From the NCBI GenBank assembly GCA_003833135.1, contig QZLH01001455.1, positions 16,917 through 30,432 of the forward strand: 13,516 nucleotides of DNA, written 5' to 3'. Under the pieces are notes generated by a model that made no database searches, was not told where the DNA came from, and saw only the letters and a list, made by a program, of their open reading frames with translations. A program made the translations under genes and the position numbers. Below, in pieces: positions 1 through 9,042 of this stretch. Source of the stretch: Oehlia diaphana (taxonomy: Eukaryota > Glomeromycota > Glomeromycetes > Glomerales > Glomeraceae). The first letter of the stretch is position 1, and each line of letters begins with the position of its first letter.

Positions 1-20
1 TTACACAAGTTTTCAATATT

Positions 21-280
21 GTAAGATTTACGCAATATTACGGTCAAAATATTCTGCAAATTTACAAAACTGTAAACCTGCATAATATTACGGTTGAAAT
101 ATTTCAAAAATTTACGAGATTGTAAACCTGCGTAATATTACGGTTAAAATATTTTGAAAATTTACGAGACTGTAAACCTGCATAATATTACAGTTAAAAT
201 ATTTCAAAAATTTATGAGACTGTAAACCTGCGTAATATTACGGTTAAAATATTTCGAAAATTTACGAGATTGTAAACCTA
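21..280. repeat. 50-bp tandem minisatellite, about 5 copies
   Basis: Copies begin at 21, 71, 121, 171 and 221, with a last partial copy at 271-280, so the period is exactly 50 bp. The shared segment tgtaaacctg recurs at 71, 121, 171, 221 and 271 (last base changed). Successive units alternate between cataatatta and cgtaatatta after this segment, which suggests a 100-bp higher-order dimer. The cgtaatattacg version (131-142 and 231-242) is a perfect 12-bp palindrome. A second dyad, tttac..gtaaa with a 6-nt gap, spans each unit junction. The oldest copy (21-70) is the most diverged. The array could begin left of the window. No coding frame is sustained through it. Confidence 0.9.
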
Positions 281-660
281 CTATTCGATCGTTAAAGCTG
301 TGTATGCAGTAGAACGTATACAAGGAGCATGTGATACTATTGAATAATCAAAAATAATATAAACACCTTTTCTTTTATATAAACACCTTTTTTTTTAAGT
401 TTGGGAAAACAAATTTATTTTTATTTACGAATTTTTTATTATTTACAATTTTTATGTTAAAAATTAAAGTAAATTCTAATTTTTATTATAACTTAATAAA
501 AAAATATACATTTGATACTTGTTTGCTACTTCACTTTAATTTTAGTTTATAAAAAATTTATCAAATTATAATAATTTTAAATTACGTGATTCTACTCCGC
601 TTTAACGGACCTCTAAAAATAGTAAGGAGCTGATAAAATCTAAAAATAGCATAAATTTTT
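281..660. other. AT-rich spacer without a recognisable gene
   Basis: Positions 357-397 carry a short near-duplicate of atataaacacctttt, two copies about 19 bp apart. A 20-codon frame at 285-346 looks mildly protein-like but has a stop directly upstream and no start, so it is not called. Nothing else was seen. Confidence 0.5.
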
Positions 661-1650
661 CTTTGCAGTAGAAAGAGAGCAAACTTTAATTTTTAATACT
701 AACCAATTTTAGTATCTCCTGAACACAAGGAACACAAAGGTAATGCACACTTCTGGCTTCTTATAGGCTAATTTCTTTGATGGTAATTGGTAACATTTTT
801 TTTTTATTTTTTTGTAGGTCCTGGCTTCTTTAGTAGTTCCTTTCTATGGTAGGTTATTTTTTTGGGGGTTGAGTTTTGAAATTAACTTTAAGAAACGTAC
901 TAAAGTTTCTTTTTTTTATATTTTTGTAGTCCTGACTTCTTCAGAAGATACTTTTGACGGTGATTTGTTTTCTTTGAGACTGAGTTTTGAAATTAACTTT
1001 AAGAAACATACTAATGTTTCTTTCTTTATTTTTTTTTAGGCCACTGAATTCTCTAGATAAACCCAGACTTAGAATGTAAGGAATAAGCAGATTAATATTA
1101 CAGCAAAGAAACGTATTAATATTTCTTATTTATTTTATTTTAGGTTGCCGAAAACTAATACTATGCTGAAACTATAACACAGTTATGCCAAAACTATGCC
1201 AAAATTTGTATTTCGGTATTTCAGCATTTTGACACTATGTATGAGTTTTGGGTTTCGCATTTAGGCTAGATGGCAACCCTAATGATAATAATGTTATTTT
1301 TAAGAGAAAAAAAAAACAAAACAAAATGTCTACCCTTACTTGATCTAAAATTGAAAATACGTTCACCTGAGTATAAATTTTGTTAGTTTGGCTTAATTTA
1401 GCTTTAGTTTCAGGTTTAGCTTTAATTTTGGCCTTCAGATTTTGAATTTTATTGATGTTTGTTTAGTTTTTTAAATCAAAGACGTCACCCTCTTTTTTTA
1501 ATAGATTAAGCTAGTGATTAAATACTATAATAGGAAATATGATATTTTTAGTACTGCGGATTGTTGATCTATTTACATGTGACCAAAACTTTTAAATGCA
1601 ATTATCTCAAAATAAGTAAAATCAGAGTTTCTTCCCTTTCTACTGCAAAG
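661..1650. mobile_element. Possible non-autonomous inverted-repeat element (~990 bp)
   Basis: The two ends form a terminal inverted repeat. The left arm starts ctttgcagtagaaag at 661; the right arm, ctttctactgcaaag, ends at 1650. The first 15 bp match perfectly and 23 of 27 bp match overall. The inside has no transposase-like frame and is partly made of diverged tandem units (see 868-1140). I could not find a clear target-site duplication: the flanks read ataaattttt on the left and catccatatt on the right. The family is therefore unassigned, and the two arms could be a chance or secondary arrangement. Confidence 0.4.
868..1140. repeat. Diverged ~106-111-bp tandem repeat with hairpins
   Basis: The block gagttttgaaattaacttt begins at 871 and again at 982 (period 111). 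The following agaaac element begins at 891, 1002 and 1108 (spacing 111, then 106). In the first two copies agaaac is followed 8 nt later by gtttct, its exact inverse complement, giving a small hairpin. In the third copy the right arm is atttct, so one pair would be G-U in RNA. Each unit ends in a T-rich run followed by tag (around 928, 1039 and 1143), which resembles splice acceptors although no exon was found. A weaker related unit may precede these at 748-820. Confidence 0.65.
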
Positions 1651-1733
1651 CATCCATATTAGAACTTTGAAAAAAGTTCATCAATATAGTAACATAAAAA
1701 TATTGCTCTTAACTAGATTTATTAATAGATCTA

Positions 1734-1905
1734 TAGTCAACCCTTGTTATAACGAATCCTAAGTTCCAGACCTCAACTTCGCTATAGGGTTATAGTAAAG
1801 ATTTTAAGAGATTTGATTGGTTAATTCATTATAGCAAGGGGAAATTTATTATAGTTGTCTGAAAAATTCACTATATCAAGGGTTCGCTATATTAAGGTTT
1901 GACTG
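1734..1905. mobile_element. Tc1/mariner-pogo type MITE, copy 1 (172 bp)
   Basis: The terminal inverted repeats begin tagtcaacccttgttataac on the left and end with ttaaggtttgactg on the right, whose reverse complement is cagtcaaaccttaa. A TA dinucleotide lies outside each end (1732-1733 and 1906-1907), as expected for Tc1/mariner insertion. The CAGTC start and the 'tataacgaa' core are typical of pogo/Tigger-like elements. The interior (around 1783-1850) aligns with the element at 2790-2979 through the shared ggttatag and the ttgattggtt/ttaattggtt segments. There is no transposase gene, so it would move only with an enzyme supplied elsewhere. Confidence 0.8.
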
Positions 1906-2789
1906 TATTTAAAAATATAGCTTCTACAGTTCACTTGATAATAGTATAATTAAATCATATGCTTAATATTAACTGCAAAGATTGTAATTAACAAATACTA
2001 TGTAAAAATATAAAGATATCATCTTTCTTTCTGCGTATAATATCTAGTAAACTATCCATATAATTTAAAAAAAAAGAATAAATCTATATATAATAATTCA
2101 GTCTATGCAATTTATCTAAACAATTACTAAAAAGATAATAAAATTCATTATTAAAAAGGTTTTTTTTTTATGTCTTTTATCACATTTACTATATTCATTA
2201 TATTCATTATATTTATTATCTGAATTATTTAGTATTTTTTCTTCAGAATTACTAGAATCATTAAATCATTTTCATTATAATCTGACTTTTTTTTATTTAT
2301 TTCTTCCTGTAAATTCTCATTAAAATATATGTCATCATAATCAATATAGATATCTTTTTTAGTTGAAATAACTGTAGGATTCTAAATAATATTGATACAA
2401 CTCACATTTGAGTTTGCTTAGAATTTATATTAAAATTTTTCAAAAGTTGCATATTACAGGGATATTTTTAAAATTTTGTTATTCTATATATTCTACTTTT
2501 AACACAACTAGTAATTTGATTTAATAAAATTTATATTATTAAATTCATCTTGATGAAAAGATTCTAATAATAGTAAAATCACATTTCTAACTTCAGTATT
2601 GATAGAGTTATACTATAAAATATATTTTTACTATAATATTTAAAGTTTGCTTGTGAATTATATTAATATTATTCAGAGTTCTATTATTGCATTTGATGAT
2701 AATTTATTTTGTTTTTGTTTTTCTATTCTAGATTCTTTTTTAATAAAACTTCAGTTATACTATTGATGCTTTTATTCAATATATATATA
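1906..2789. other. AT-rich spacer without a recognisable gene
   Basis: This stretch is low-complexity A/T sequence with short homopolymer runs and attcattat-type micro-repeats at about 2185-2217. The frame at 2709-2912 on the plus strand runs from this spacer into the MITE at 2790 and has no family resemblance, so it is not called. Nothing functional was seen. Confidence 0.5.
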
Positions 2790-2979
2790 CAGTCAGCTCT
2801 CGATATAACGAACCCTCCGGTTTTTACCTCAGTTCGTTATAAGGTTATAGCGAAGAATTTTAAAGAATTTAATTGGTTGATTCGTTATAACGAAAGTTAT
2901 GGTCGTATTTGATTGGTTAGATGTCATGTGCTCAGATAAATTCGTTGTAAAGTAGGTTCATTATATCAAGAGCTGACTG
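2790..2979. mobile_element. Tc1/mariner-pogo type MITE, copy 2 (190 bp)
   Basis: The left terminus cagtcagctctcgatataac is matched by the right terminus, whose reverse complement is cagtcagctcttgatataat. Extended over about 25 bp the arms differ at only two positions. TA flanks both ends (2788-2789 and 2980-2981). The interior carries further inverted segments such as cgttataacga at 2883-2893 and relates it to copy 1. Arm identity is higher than in copy 1, so this insertion is probably younger. No transposase is encoded. Confidence 0.88.
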
Positions 2980-3331
2980 TATATATAATTAAAGTTGTAA
3001 TACAGTATACAATTATATTACATTATTACACATGACATTTATTGAGATTTACATAATGTAAGACAAAAAATTCTTACAATTGGATTGAATATTTTAAAAT
3101 ATAAAGTATATATTGCCATACTGTAGTAGTAAAAATATTGAGTAAAATTTTCACCTACTAAGATATAATAATATATTATTTTATAATATATAATAAGAGT
3201 CCATTAAATTATTAAAAGTTAAGTTGTAATTTCTGATATTAACAATGTAATAAACATTTGTTTTACCTATATAAAAATCATATAAATTAATAAAATTGTT
3301 TAGATTATTATTATTTATAATAAATATTATG
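2980..3331. other. AT-rich spacer without a recognisable gene
   Basis: A minus-strand frame at 3393-3181 is rich in Asn, Tyr and Ile, overlaps the arm of the next inverted-repeat element and matches nothing I know. It is treated as chance. Nothing else was seen. Confidence 0.5.
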
Positions 3332-3564
3332 CAATAAGATGACACAAAGTGGTAAAAATGGTTTTTATAATATAAAAATTTCATCAATAACAACTCAGCT
3401 TTTTAATTTTTTTTTAAAAAATTTTATATGGTAAATTTTTTTTCAATTTTTAAAAAATTTTCACCTGACATAGTAATAATAAAAAAAAAATTTTTTTTGT
3501 GTTAATAAAAACTAACCTGACTAGAATATAAAAACCATTTTTATCACTTTGTATCACCTAAGTG
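3332..3564. mobile_element. MITE-like inverted-repeat element (~233 bp)
   Basis: The left arm (3332-3368) and the reverse complement of the right arm (3528-3564) match at 32 of 37 positions. The longest identical run is ataaaaaccattttta-type sequence next to the loop. The centre is a poly-A/poly-T-rich stretch of about 160 bp that could itself fold. Arm sequence differs from the two TA-flanked MITEs, so this is a separate family. The outer boundaries and a target duplication are not clear, and the element may be slightly longer than given. Confidence 0.6.
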
Positions 3565-4000
3565 ATATTATACTTAATCAAAGTCATACTAAACTTCCTA
3601 CAGTAATTATTAAACAAATATGTCATTATATTAATTTTATTATTAATTAATAAATTAAAGAATGATATTATATGAACTTAGAATTTCAATTATTTATAAT
3701 AAAGATCATTATAGAAAATTGGCTCTTTACTATTAGTTTTTATCTTACTTTTTTCTTAAATTCTATTGGTTAATTAACTAAAAAGGAAAAAAATCATAAC
3801 AATGTAACATAAATTCCTTTTATAGTAGAATCTGCAAGCTAATTAATTTGGTAATTTTAAATATACATGAAATTCTATAAATCAAATAAGTATTTCTATC
3901 CTAAATACTTTTAAAATTATCCTTTTCACATTTAAAATATGAAAGCAATATAATTACAACTACTTAGTAAAAGGAAAGTATTCATTTCTAATATATATGT
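3565..4000. other. AT-rich spacer without a recognisable gene
   Basis: No reading frame with protein-like composition, no dyad longer than a few bases and no RNA gene were seen here. Confidence 0.5.
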
Positions 4001-4235
4001 TTAAATGGCTAAATAAACAAATAAATGCCATTCTAAATATTATTGTACAAATGGTTAGATAAATAAATAAATACCATTCTATTTAATGATTAATACTATA
4101 TTTTTAACATATAAATAGATGAATAGATGAATGAATAGATGATTGAACACCATTCCGAATATTATTATACAAATAGTCAGATAAATAAATGGATGCCATT
4201 TTAAAATATTATCATATAAATGGTTAAATAAACAA
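4001..4235. repeat. Decayed ~45-60-bp tandem repeat
   Basis: Units begin with an aaatggtta/ataaatagat-like segment, continue through one or more ataaataaat runs, and end in ccattctaaatattattrta. The ccatt core recurs at about 4028, 4074, 4151 and 4196, and the tattattrtac tail at about 4040 and 4161. Spacing varies because the internal (A)nT runs expand and contract. It is an old minisatellite with embedded microsatellite (gatgaata repeats at about 4120-4143). Confidence 0.6.
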
Positions 4236-4298
4236 TTTGATATTATCCCATCCATTATACATTAGAGATTATCAGAAAATAATTAGAAATTTATTAGT

Positions 4299-4572
4299 CT
4301 ATGTCAAGGATTCATGGATCAATGGATACTTGTTAACAAAGTTACATATCAAAAAATACATTATATTATTTTTTAAATCAATCACATTTCAACTTTTTTG
4401 TTTAGTTGAAACAAGATCTTTTAATAATTTTACTAATTTGTTATTACTTCCAATTTCTAATGCAGTTTTTGCAGTTGAAAATACTATTCCAATTTATTTC
4501 TTTAGAAATAATTTGTTGAATATTTACTGTATATGGTATTACTATATTATCAGATAATTCTATTGCTGAAAT
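4299..4572 (-). pseudogene. Possible broken coding relic, unidentified
   Basis: Read on the minus strand, a protein-like frame starts near 4572 with ISAIELSDNIVIPY and continues to about 4480 through NIQQIISKEINWNSIF. At that point sense moves into the next frame, which reads TAKTALEIGSNNKLVKLLKD and is cut by a TGA at about 4386. The same frame then runs on to a TAG at 4301-4299. One apparent frameshift and one in-frame stop suggest decay. Composition (Lys, Glu, Val, Gly) looks more like protein than the antisense plus-strand frame at 4237-4557, which starts at TTG and is hydrophobic AT noise. I do not recognise the family. It could also be chance in AT-rich DNA, or one exon of a gene whose other parts lie outside. 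Confidence 0.25.
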
Positions 4573-4695
4573 TTATAAATTCTAATAGCTTTTTAAAACT
4601 AAATATTTTTAAAAGAAATCTTACGTAATAATTCCTTATTACTTAGTAATGTAAACCTTTTTTTTTTTATAAGATTAATGACAAAATAACGTTAA

Positions 4696-4705
4696 ATCAC
4701 GTGAT
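4696..4705. promoter_or_regulatory. Palindromic CACGTG (E-box) site upstream of PP2A-A
   Basis: The sequence atcacgtgat is a perfect 10-bp palindrome around CACGTG, about 150 bp upstream of the PP2A-A start codon. This core is bound by bHLH factors such as Cbf1 in other fungi. Binding here is inferred only from the motif and its position. Confidence 0.45.
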
Positions 4706-4766
4706 GAAAGAACTCCAAGCCACTAACAAGTAACCACAAATTTGTGATGTGCAACGGCCCTATTTT

Positions 4767-4773
4767 TATAAAT
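4767..4773 (+). promoter_or_regulatory. TATA-like box of the PP2A-A gene
   Basis: TATAAAT lies 78-84 bp upstream of the ATG at 4851, just after a small GC-richer patch (caacggccc). Position and sequence fit a core promoter element. In such AT-rich DNA, TATA-like strings are frequent, so the evidence is weak. Confidence 0.35.
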
Positions 4774-4850
4774 TCTAGCTAATCTCGTTCATTTAATTTC
4801 ATTTTTTTACGATATTAAAGTATCTATTTATTTTTTGAACTAATCTAACA

Positions 4851-7524
4851 ATGAACACCGATATTGATAATGAAGATAGCTTGTATCCTATTGCAGTTTT
4901 ACTGGATGAGTTAAGGGCTGACGATGTTAATTTTCGTTTAAATGCCATCAGACGTCTTTCAACTATCGCCTTAGCACTAGGTGTTCAAAGAACTCGGGAT
5001 GAGCTTATACCATTTCTTGATGGTGAGTGAGCGATATTTGCAATTTTTACAATATTTACATTCTATTTTATCGTGTTTTGAGACGAAAACGTTCTTTTAA
5101 GAAATAGAAAACGAACGAATTTACTAAGCAGTAATTTTTAATAGTGATTTTTCGTTATTTACTTATACATATTTTTTTAAACTGTTGAAGAGTAGAAATT
5201 AATTATCCTTAAACTCGATATCATCAAAATTTTTCAAAATGATAAATTAATTATAATATGCATTCTCGTGTAGAATCCATCGATGATGAAGACGAAGTAC
5301 TTTTAGCATTAGCAGAAGAGCTTGGCAATTTTGTAGAATATGTTGGCGGTAAAGATCACGCGCATATTATACTTGGACCACTGGAAAATTTGGCTGCCGT
5401 CGAAGAGACTCTTGTTAGAGACAAGGTTAATTTTAAAAATAATTTTTTAAAATAATGATCTGAATTTAATATTAAAATCATTTTAAAATTATGTTAATAG
5501 GCTGTCGAATCTTTGACCAAGGTTGCAGTAGTTCTCTCTCAACAACAAATTGAAGAATATTACATACCGCTTATTAAACGCTTAGGTAGTGGAGATTGGT
5601 TTACCAGTCGTACTAGCGCTTGCGGATTGTATGCAGCAGCATACCAAACTGCAACTCCATCTTCACAGGATGAATTACGATCAATGTTCAAACAACTATG
5701 CCAGGATGATACGCCAATGGTTAGAAGGGCTGCTGCTGCTAACCTAGGTGTAAGTTTAGAACGACGTATTTTTTCGTAAAATTGAATAACTATTAATATT
5801 TATGCAATCTACATGCTTTATAAATTTGGGGACTTTCATTTTGTTTTGATAAACAGAAATTTGCGAAAAAAAATCCAAAAGAGCAGGTTGTTTTGGATAT
5901 TATTCCATTATTTAGTAAGCTTGCACAAGATGAACAAGATTCTGTGCGTTTACTGACCGTTGAGGATTTAGTTGCAATTGCTGAAATTCTTACTAAAGAA
6001 GAAAGCAAAACTTATCTTTTGCAAACTTTAAGAAGTATGGTTTCAGATAAAAGCTGGAGAGTTAGATATATGATAGCCGAAAATTTCGTCAAGGTATGCC
6101 ATATTATCACGATATTATTATATCTATTAATTTATTCTTGTCAACTTAATGCTATATTAAAAATTATTAGATAGCAAAAGCTGTTGGTGAAGAAGTAACG
6201 CGCGATGATTTAGTATTAGCATTCGTTCATTTGCTTAAAGATAATGAAGCAGAAGTAAGAACAGCCGCATCTGGCCAAGTTCCAGGTACATCGAATGATT
6301 ATTTATGTTTTCTGAGTATTGTTTTTTTGAGGGTCTTTTTTTCCTAAAAAGTTATTCCTATATGTATTAGGATTTGCACAAAATATCGATAAACAAACAA
6401 TTTTATTACACATTTTACCATGCGTTAAGGATTTAGTTACTGATACATCACAACACGTTCGAGCAAGTTTAGCCACTCAAATTAGTGGATTGGCGCCTAT
6501 TTTAGGCAAAGAAGCGTATGTAACTAATTTTGAATAATATTATGCTTTCTCTTTTTTTTTCATTTAACATGTTTAAATTATTTGTTCATTATTTTAGTAC
6601 AACCGAACATTTGTTGCCGTTATTTTTGCAACTTCTGAAGGATGAATTCCCAGATGTTAGATTAAATATTATATCAAAATTGGAACAAGTAAATGAAGGT
6701 AAGAAATTATTGATTATAATTATTAAATGAGTTGAAATATTACATTAATAAGCGATTTTCATCCCAGTTATCGGAATTGAGCTTTTATCGCAGAATCTTC
6801 TTCCAGCTATAGTTGAATTAGCAGAAGATAAGCAATGGCGCGTCCGTCTTGCAATTATCGATTATATTCCTTTACTTGCTAGCCAATTAGGCGTTGCATT
6901 TTTTGACGAAAAGTTAGGAAATTTGTGTATGTCTTGGTTGGGGGATAATGTTTATTCTATTCGTGAAGCCGCAACGGTTAATTTGAAAAAATTGACTGAA
7001 GTATTTGGAGTCGAATGGGCAAAGACTACAATTATACCAAAAGTGCTAGCAATGGGAAATCACCCAAATTACTTATATAGAATGACGACTATTTTTGCTA
7101 TCACGGTTAGTGCTTCATCTATAAAATATACATTATTTTTTCTATTTTATTAGGGAAATTAAATAAATTGAGTTAATAATATCATTAGACAATGGCTCCT
7201 GCCGTTACTCCAGAAGTGATCAGAGATTATATTCTTCCCACAGTGAATAATTTAGTTTCTGATCCTATTCCTAATATTCGATTTAATGTGGCTAAGTCCT
7301 ATGAAGTCTTAATACCTGTTCTTAAACAGAGTCAAGAAACCGTAGTACTTTTAGATGCACAAGTAAAGCCCGCATTGGATAAATTACGAGAGGATTCAGA
7401 TGCAGATGTCAAATATTTTGCTGAAAAGGCATTACTTGCGGGTATGTAAATCTTCATAATAAATGCTTAATTAAATATTTATATTAATTATCTTATCCTT
7501 ATAATTATTATAGGCTATCAATAA
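4851..7524 (+). CDS. TPD3: PP2A scaffold subunit A (PR65 family)
   Basis: This is the all-HEAT-repeat scaffold that holds the PP2A catalytic and B-type regulatory subunits. Exons: 4851-5022, 5274-5425, 5501-5749, 5857-6093, 6171-6285, 6371-6515, 6598-6698, 6768-7105, then 7189 onward. Every joint keeps frame and has GT..AG borders. The product is 589-590 aa, the usual family length, and aligns with human PPP2R1A almost without gaps. It starts with [13 protein letters not shown] and shows [33 protein letters not shown] and [14 protein letters not shown]. The residues that match human tumour hotspots at the B-subunit interface (around P179, R183, S256-W257) are unchanged. ATG 4851 has A at -3 and no upstream in-frame rival. 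The end is ambiguous: reading through stops at 7447-7449 (LLAGM), whereas a GTATGT..TAG intron at 7442-7513 gives LLAGYQ ending at 7524. I prefer the spliced form. Confidence 0.97.
7442..7513 (+). other. Probable terminal intron of PP2A-A
   Basis: GTATGT at 7442-7447 and a pyrimidine-containing attattatag acceptor ending at 7513 enclose 72 nt, the same size as the gene's other introns (69-107 nt, apart from the 251-nt first). The donor overlaps a TAA (7447-7449) that would end the protein if the intron were kept. Both outcomes give a full-length scaffold, differing only in the last residues. Confidence 0.6.
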
Positions 7525-9042
7525 GTGTTTGCTATAAAAGTGCTTCCATTGTTATTTATAGGAATCAAAGGTTATCATACTCTTATTTTATTTTCATTTG
7601 TAACTATAGAAAAAAATTTCAATTAATTTCTTTTGCATGGAAAGTTTGGAAATGGGTGTTAAGAAATTTGCAATGGATAGAACGTGCAAACATATATTTA
7701 TGTTTATTATGAAAGGCGAACTTAATGGTTTAATAATAATATATATTATTGGAAGTGATTTTCAAGTTGCTAAATTATATATAAATATATAATTTTCGGT
7801 CTTTAAAAGTTTTAATGTGCAAAAATTATTTATAATAACTTTGATTAACATAAATTTAAAATTTTTTAACCATATAGTAACATATTTTATAGATAAATCT
7901 TTATTGTAAATTGTAATAAAAACAAAGGTAATAAGCAATTCTGTTATTTGTGCCCTTTTTTGATAGTTTAATAGTTTTATGTATAATATTTTTATGTTTA
8001 ATTGTGAAAGTAAATTTAACCTGTTTTCAAAATTAGATTCAAGATTTAAATACATATTGTACGAAATAATTATAATTCTATTTGAAATTTTTAGTGAAAG
8101 AAATATTCTTATTTTTTAAAAAAAAAGAATTTTAAAAAAGTGCTTTATATGTATATTTAGAAAATATTTTTTTTTATAATTTACTTTCAAATAAAGACAT
8201 ATTAAATTGCTATATGTAAATAAAGTATATATATCAACTAGTAATATCAACAGTCTAATTATTTAATAAGAATTGCATAAAATAATTTATATAAGAAATA
8301 ATAATTCTTTTAGTATAAGGAAAAAAAGGAATATCCTCATATTTCAAAAATAGGACCAATTATATATTATAAAATTCTTTCTAATAACTATAGATCTTAC
8401 ATATTTAAAAGTTTTTTATATTTAATTTAACTACTATAAAAAGTTATTACTTACAACAGTCTTACAACCAGTGCATCTACTTTATTAAACTAAAAGTAAA
8501 TTTGCTTTGTCTAATTCTAATAGCTTTATTGAAGTTTAATTCTTAATTATAAAAGAAAAATTATGGAATCAATTTATATTTTTGAGTTTTTATATCAAAA
8601 TCAAAGAAAAAATGACACAGTAACAAAATTTTATAAACGACGAACAAATATTTACTGTATTTAATACCAAATTAATAAACACAAATTCATTAAATTTATT
8701 AATAATTTGTAATAAAAAGATCAAAGGAGAATAAATAATTTTTTTATAGTTCATTTTTCTAAATAAACTTACGTACTATATAAACTTACGTACTATTATT
8801 ACACATTAACTAAAAAAAATAATAATAATTCTTACTAACATATAACAAAATCAAACAACTTTAATTTTAATCACAAATAAATACTTCACATTTTACGAAA
8901 ACATATGGATGAATAAAATGAACTATAATTTTAATATATGTCTCTACAATTTCTTTTTTTTTTCATTCTATATAATATCAATCAAAGAAGAGTAACATAT
9001 TAATATTAATCGTCGTATTCCATCTACATCTATTTTTTTAGT
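7525..9042. other. Convergent intergenic region with both 3' UTRs
   Basis: PP2A-A reads in from the left and UBE2S from the right. A plus-strand AATAAA at 7915-7920 is a possible polyadenylation signal about 390 nt after the PP2A-A stop, with another AATAAA near 8190. The sequence ataaacttacgtactat occurs twice in perfect tandem (8763-8779 and 8780-8796). A 97-codon minus-strand frame at 8055-7762 is rich in Leu, Ile, Asn and Lys, matches nothing I know and lies in the likely 3' UTR; it is not called. Confidence 0.55.

Noticed and set aside
21..280. CRISPR array
   Set aside because: The 50-bp units are contiguous with no unique spacers, in what is clearly a eukaryotic genome.
285..346. Short protein-like frame (VKAVYAVERIQGACDTIE) after the minisatellite
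   Set aside because: Only about 20 codons, stop immediately upstream, no start and no acceptor site; it could be a terminal exon remnant but nothing supports it.
2709..2912. 67-codon plus-strand frame
   Set aside because: Starts at a non-ATG codon in AT spacer and runs into the MITE at 2790; its C-terminal part is a translation of the transposon end.
4237..4557. 106-codon plus-strand frame
   Set aside because: Begins at TTG, is hydrophobic AT-type sequence, and the opposite strand reads more like protein.
5793..6008. 71-codon minus-strand frame inside PP2A-A
   Set aside because: Shadow of exon 4 of the phosphatase scaffold, whose sense translation aligns to the family.
7762..8055. 97-codon minus-strand frame in the convergent intergenic region
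   Set aside because: Composition is what AT-rich noncoding DNA gives; no domain recognised, and it lies in the likely 3' UTR of PP2A-A.
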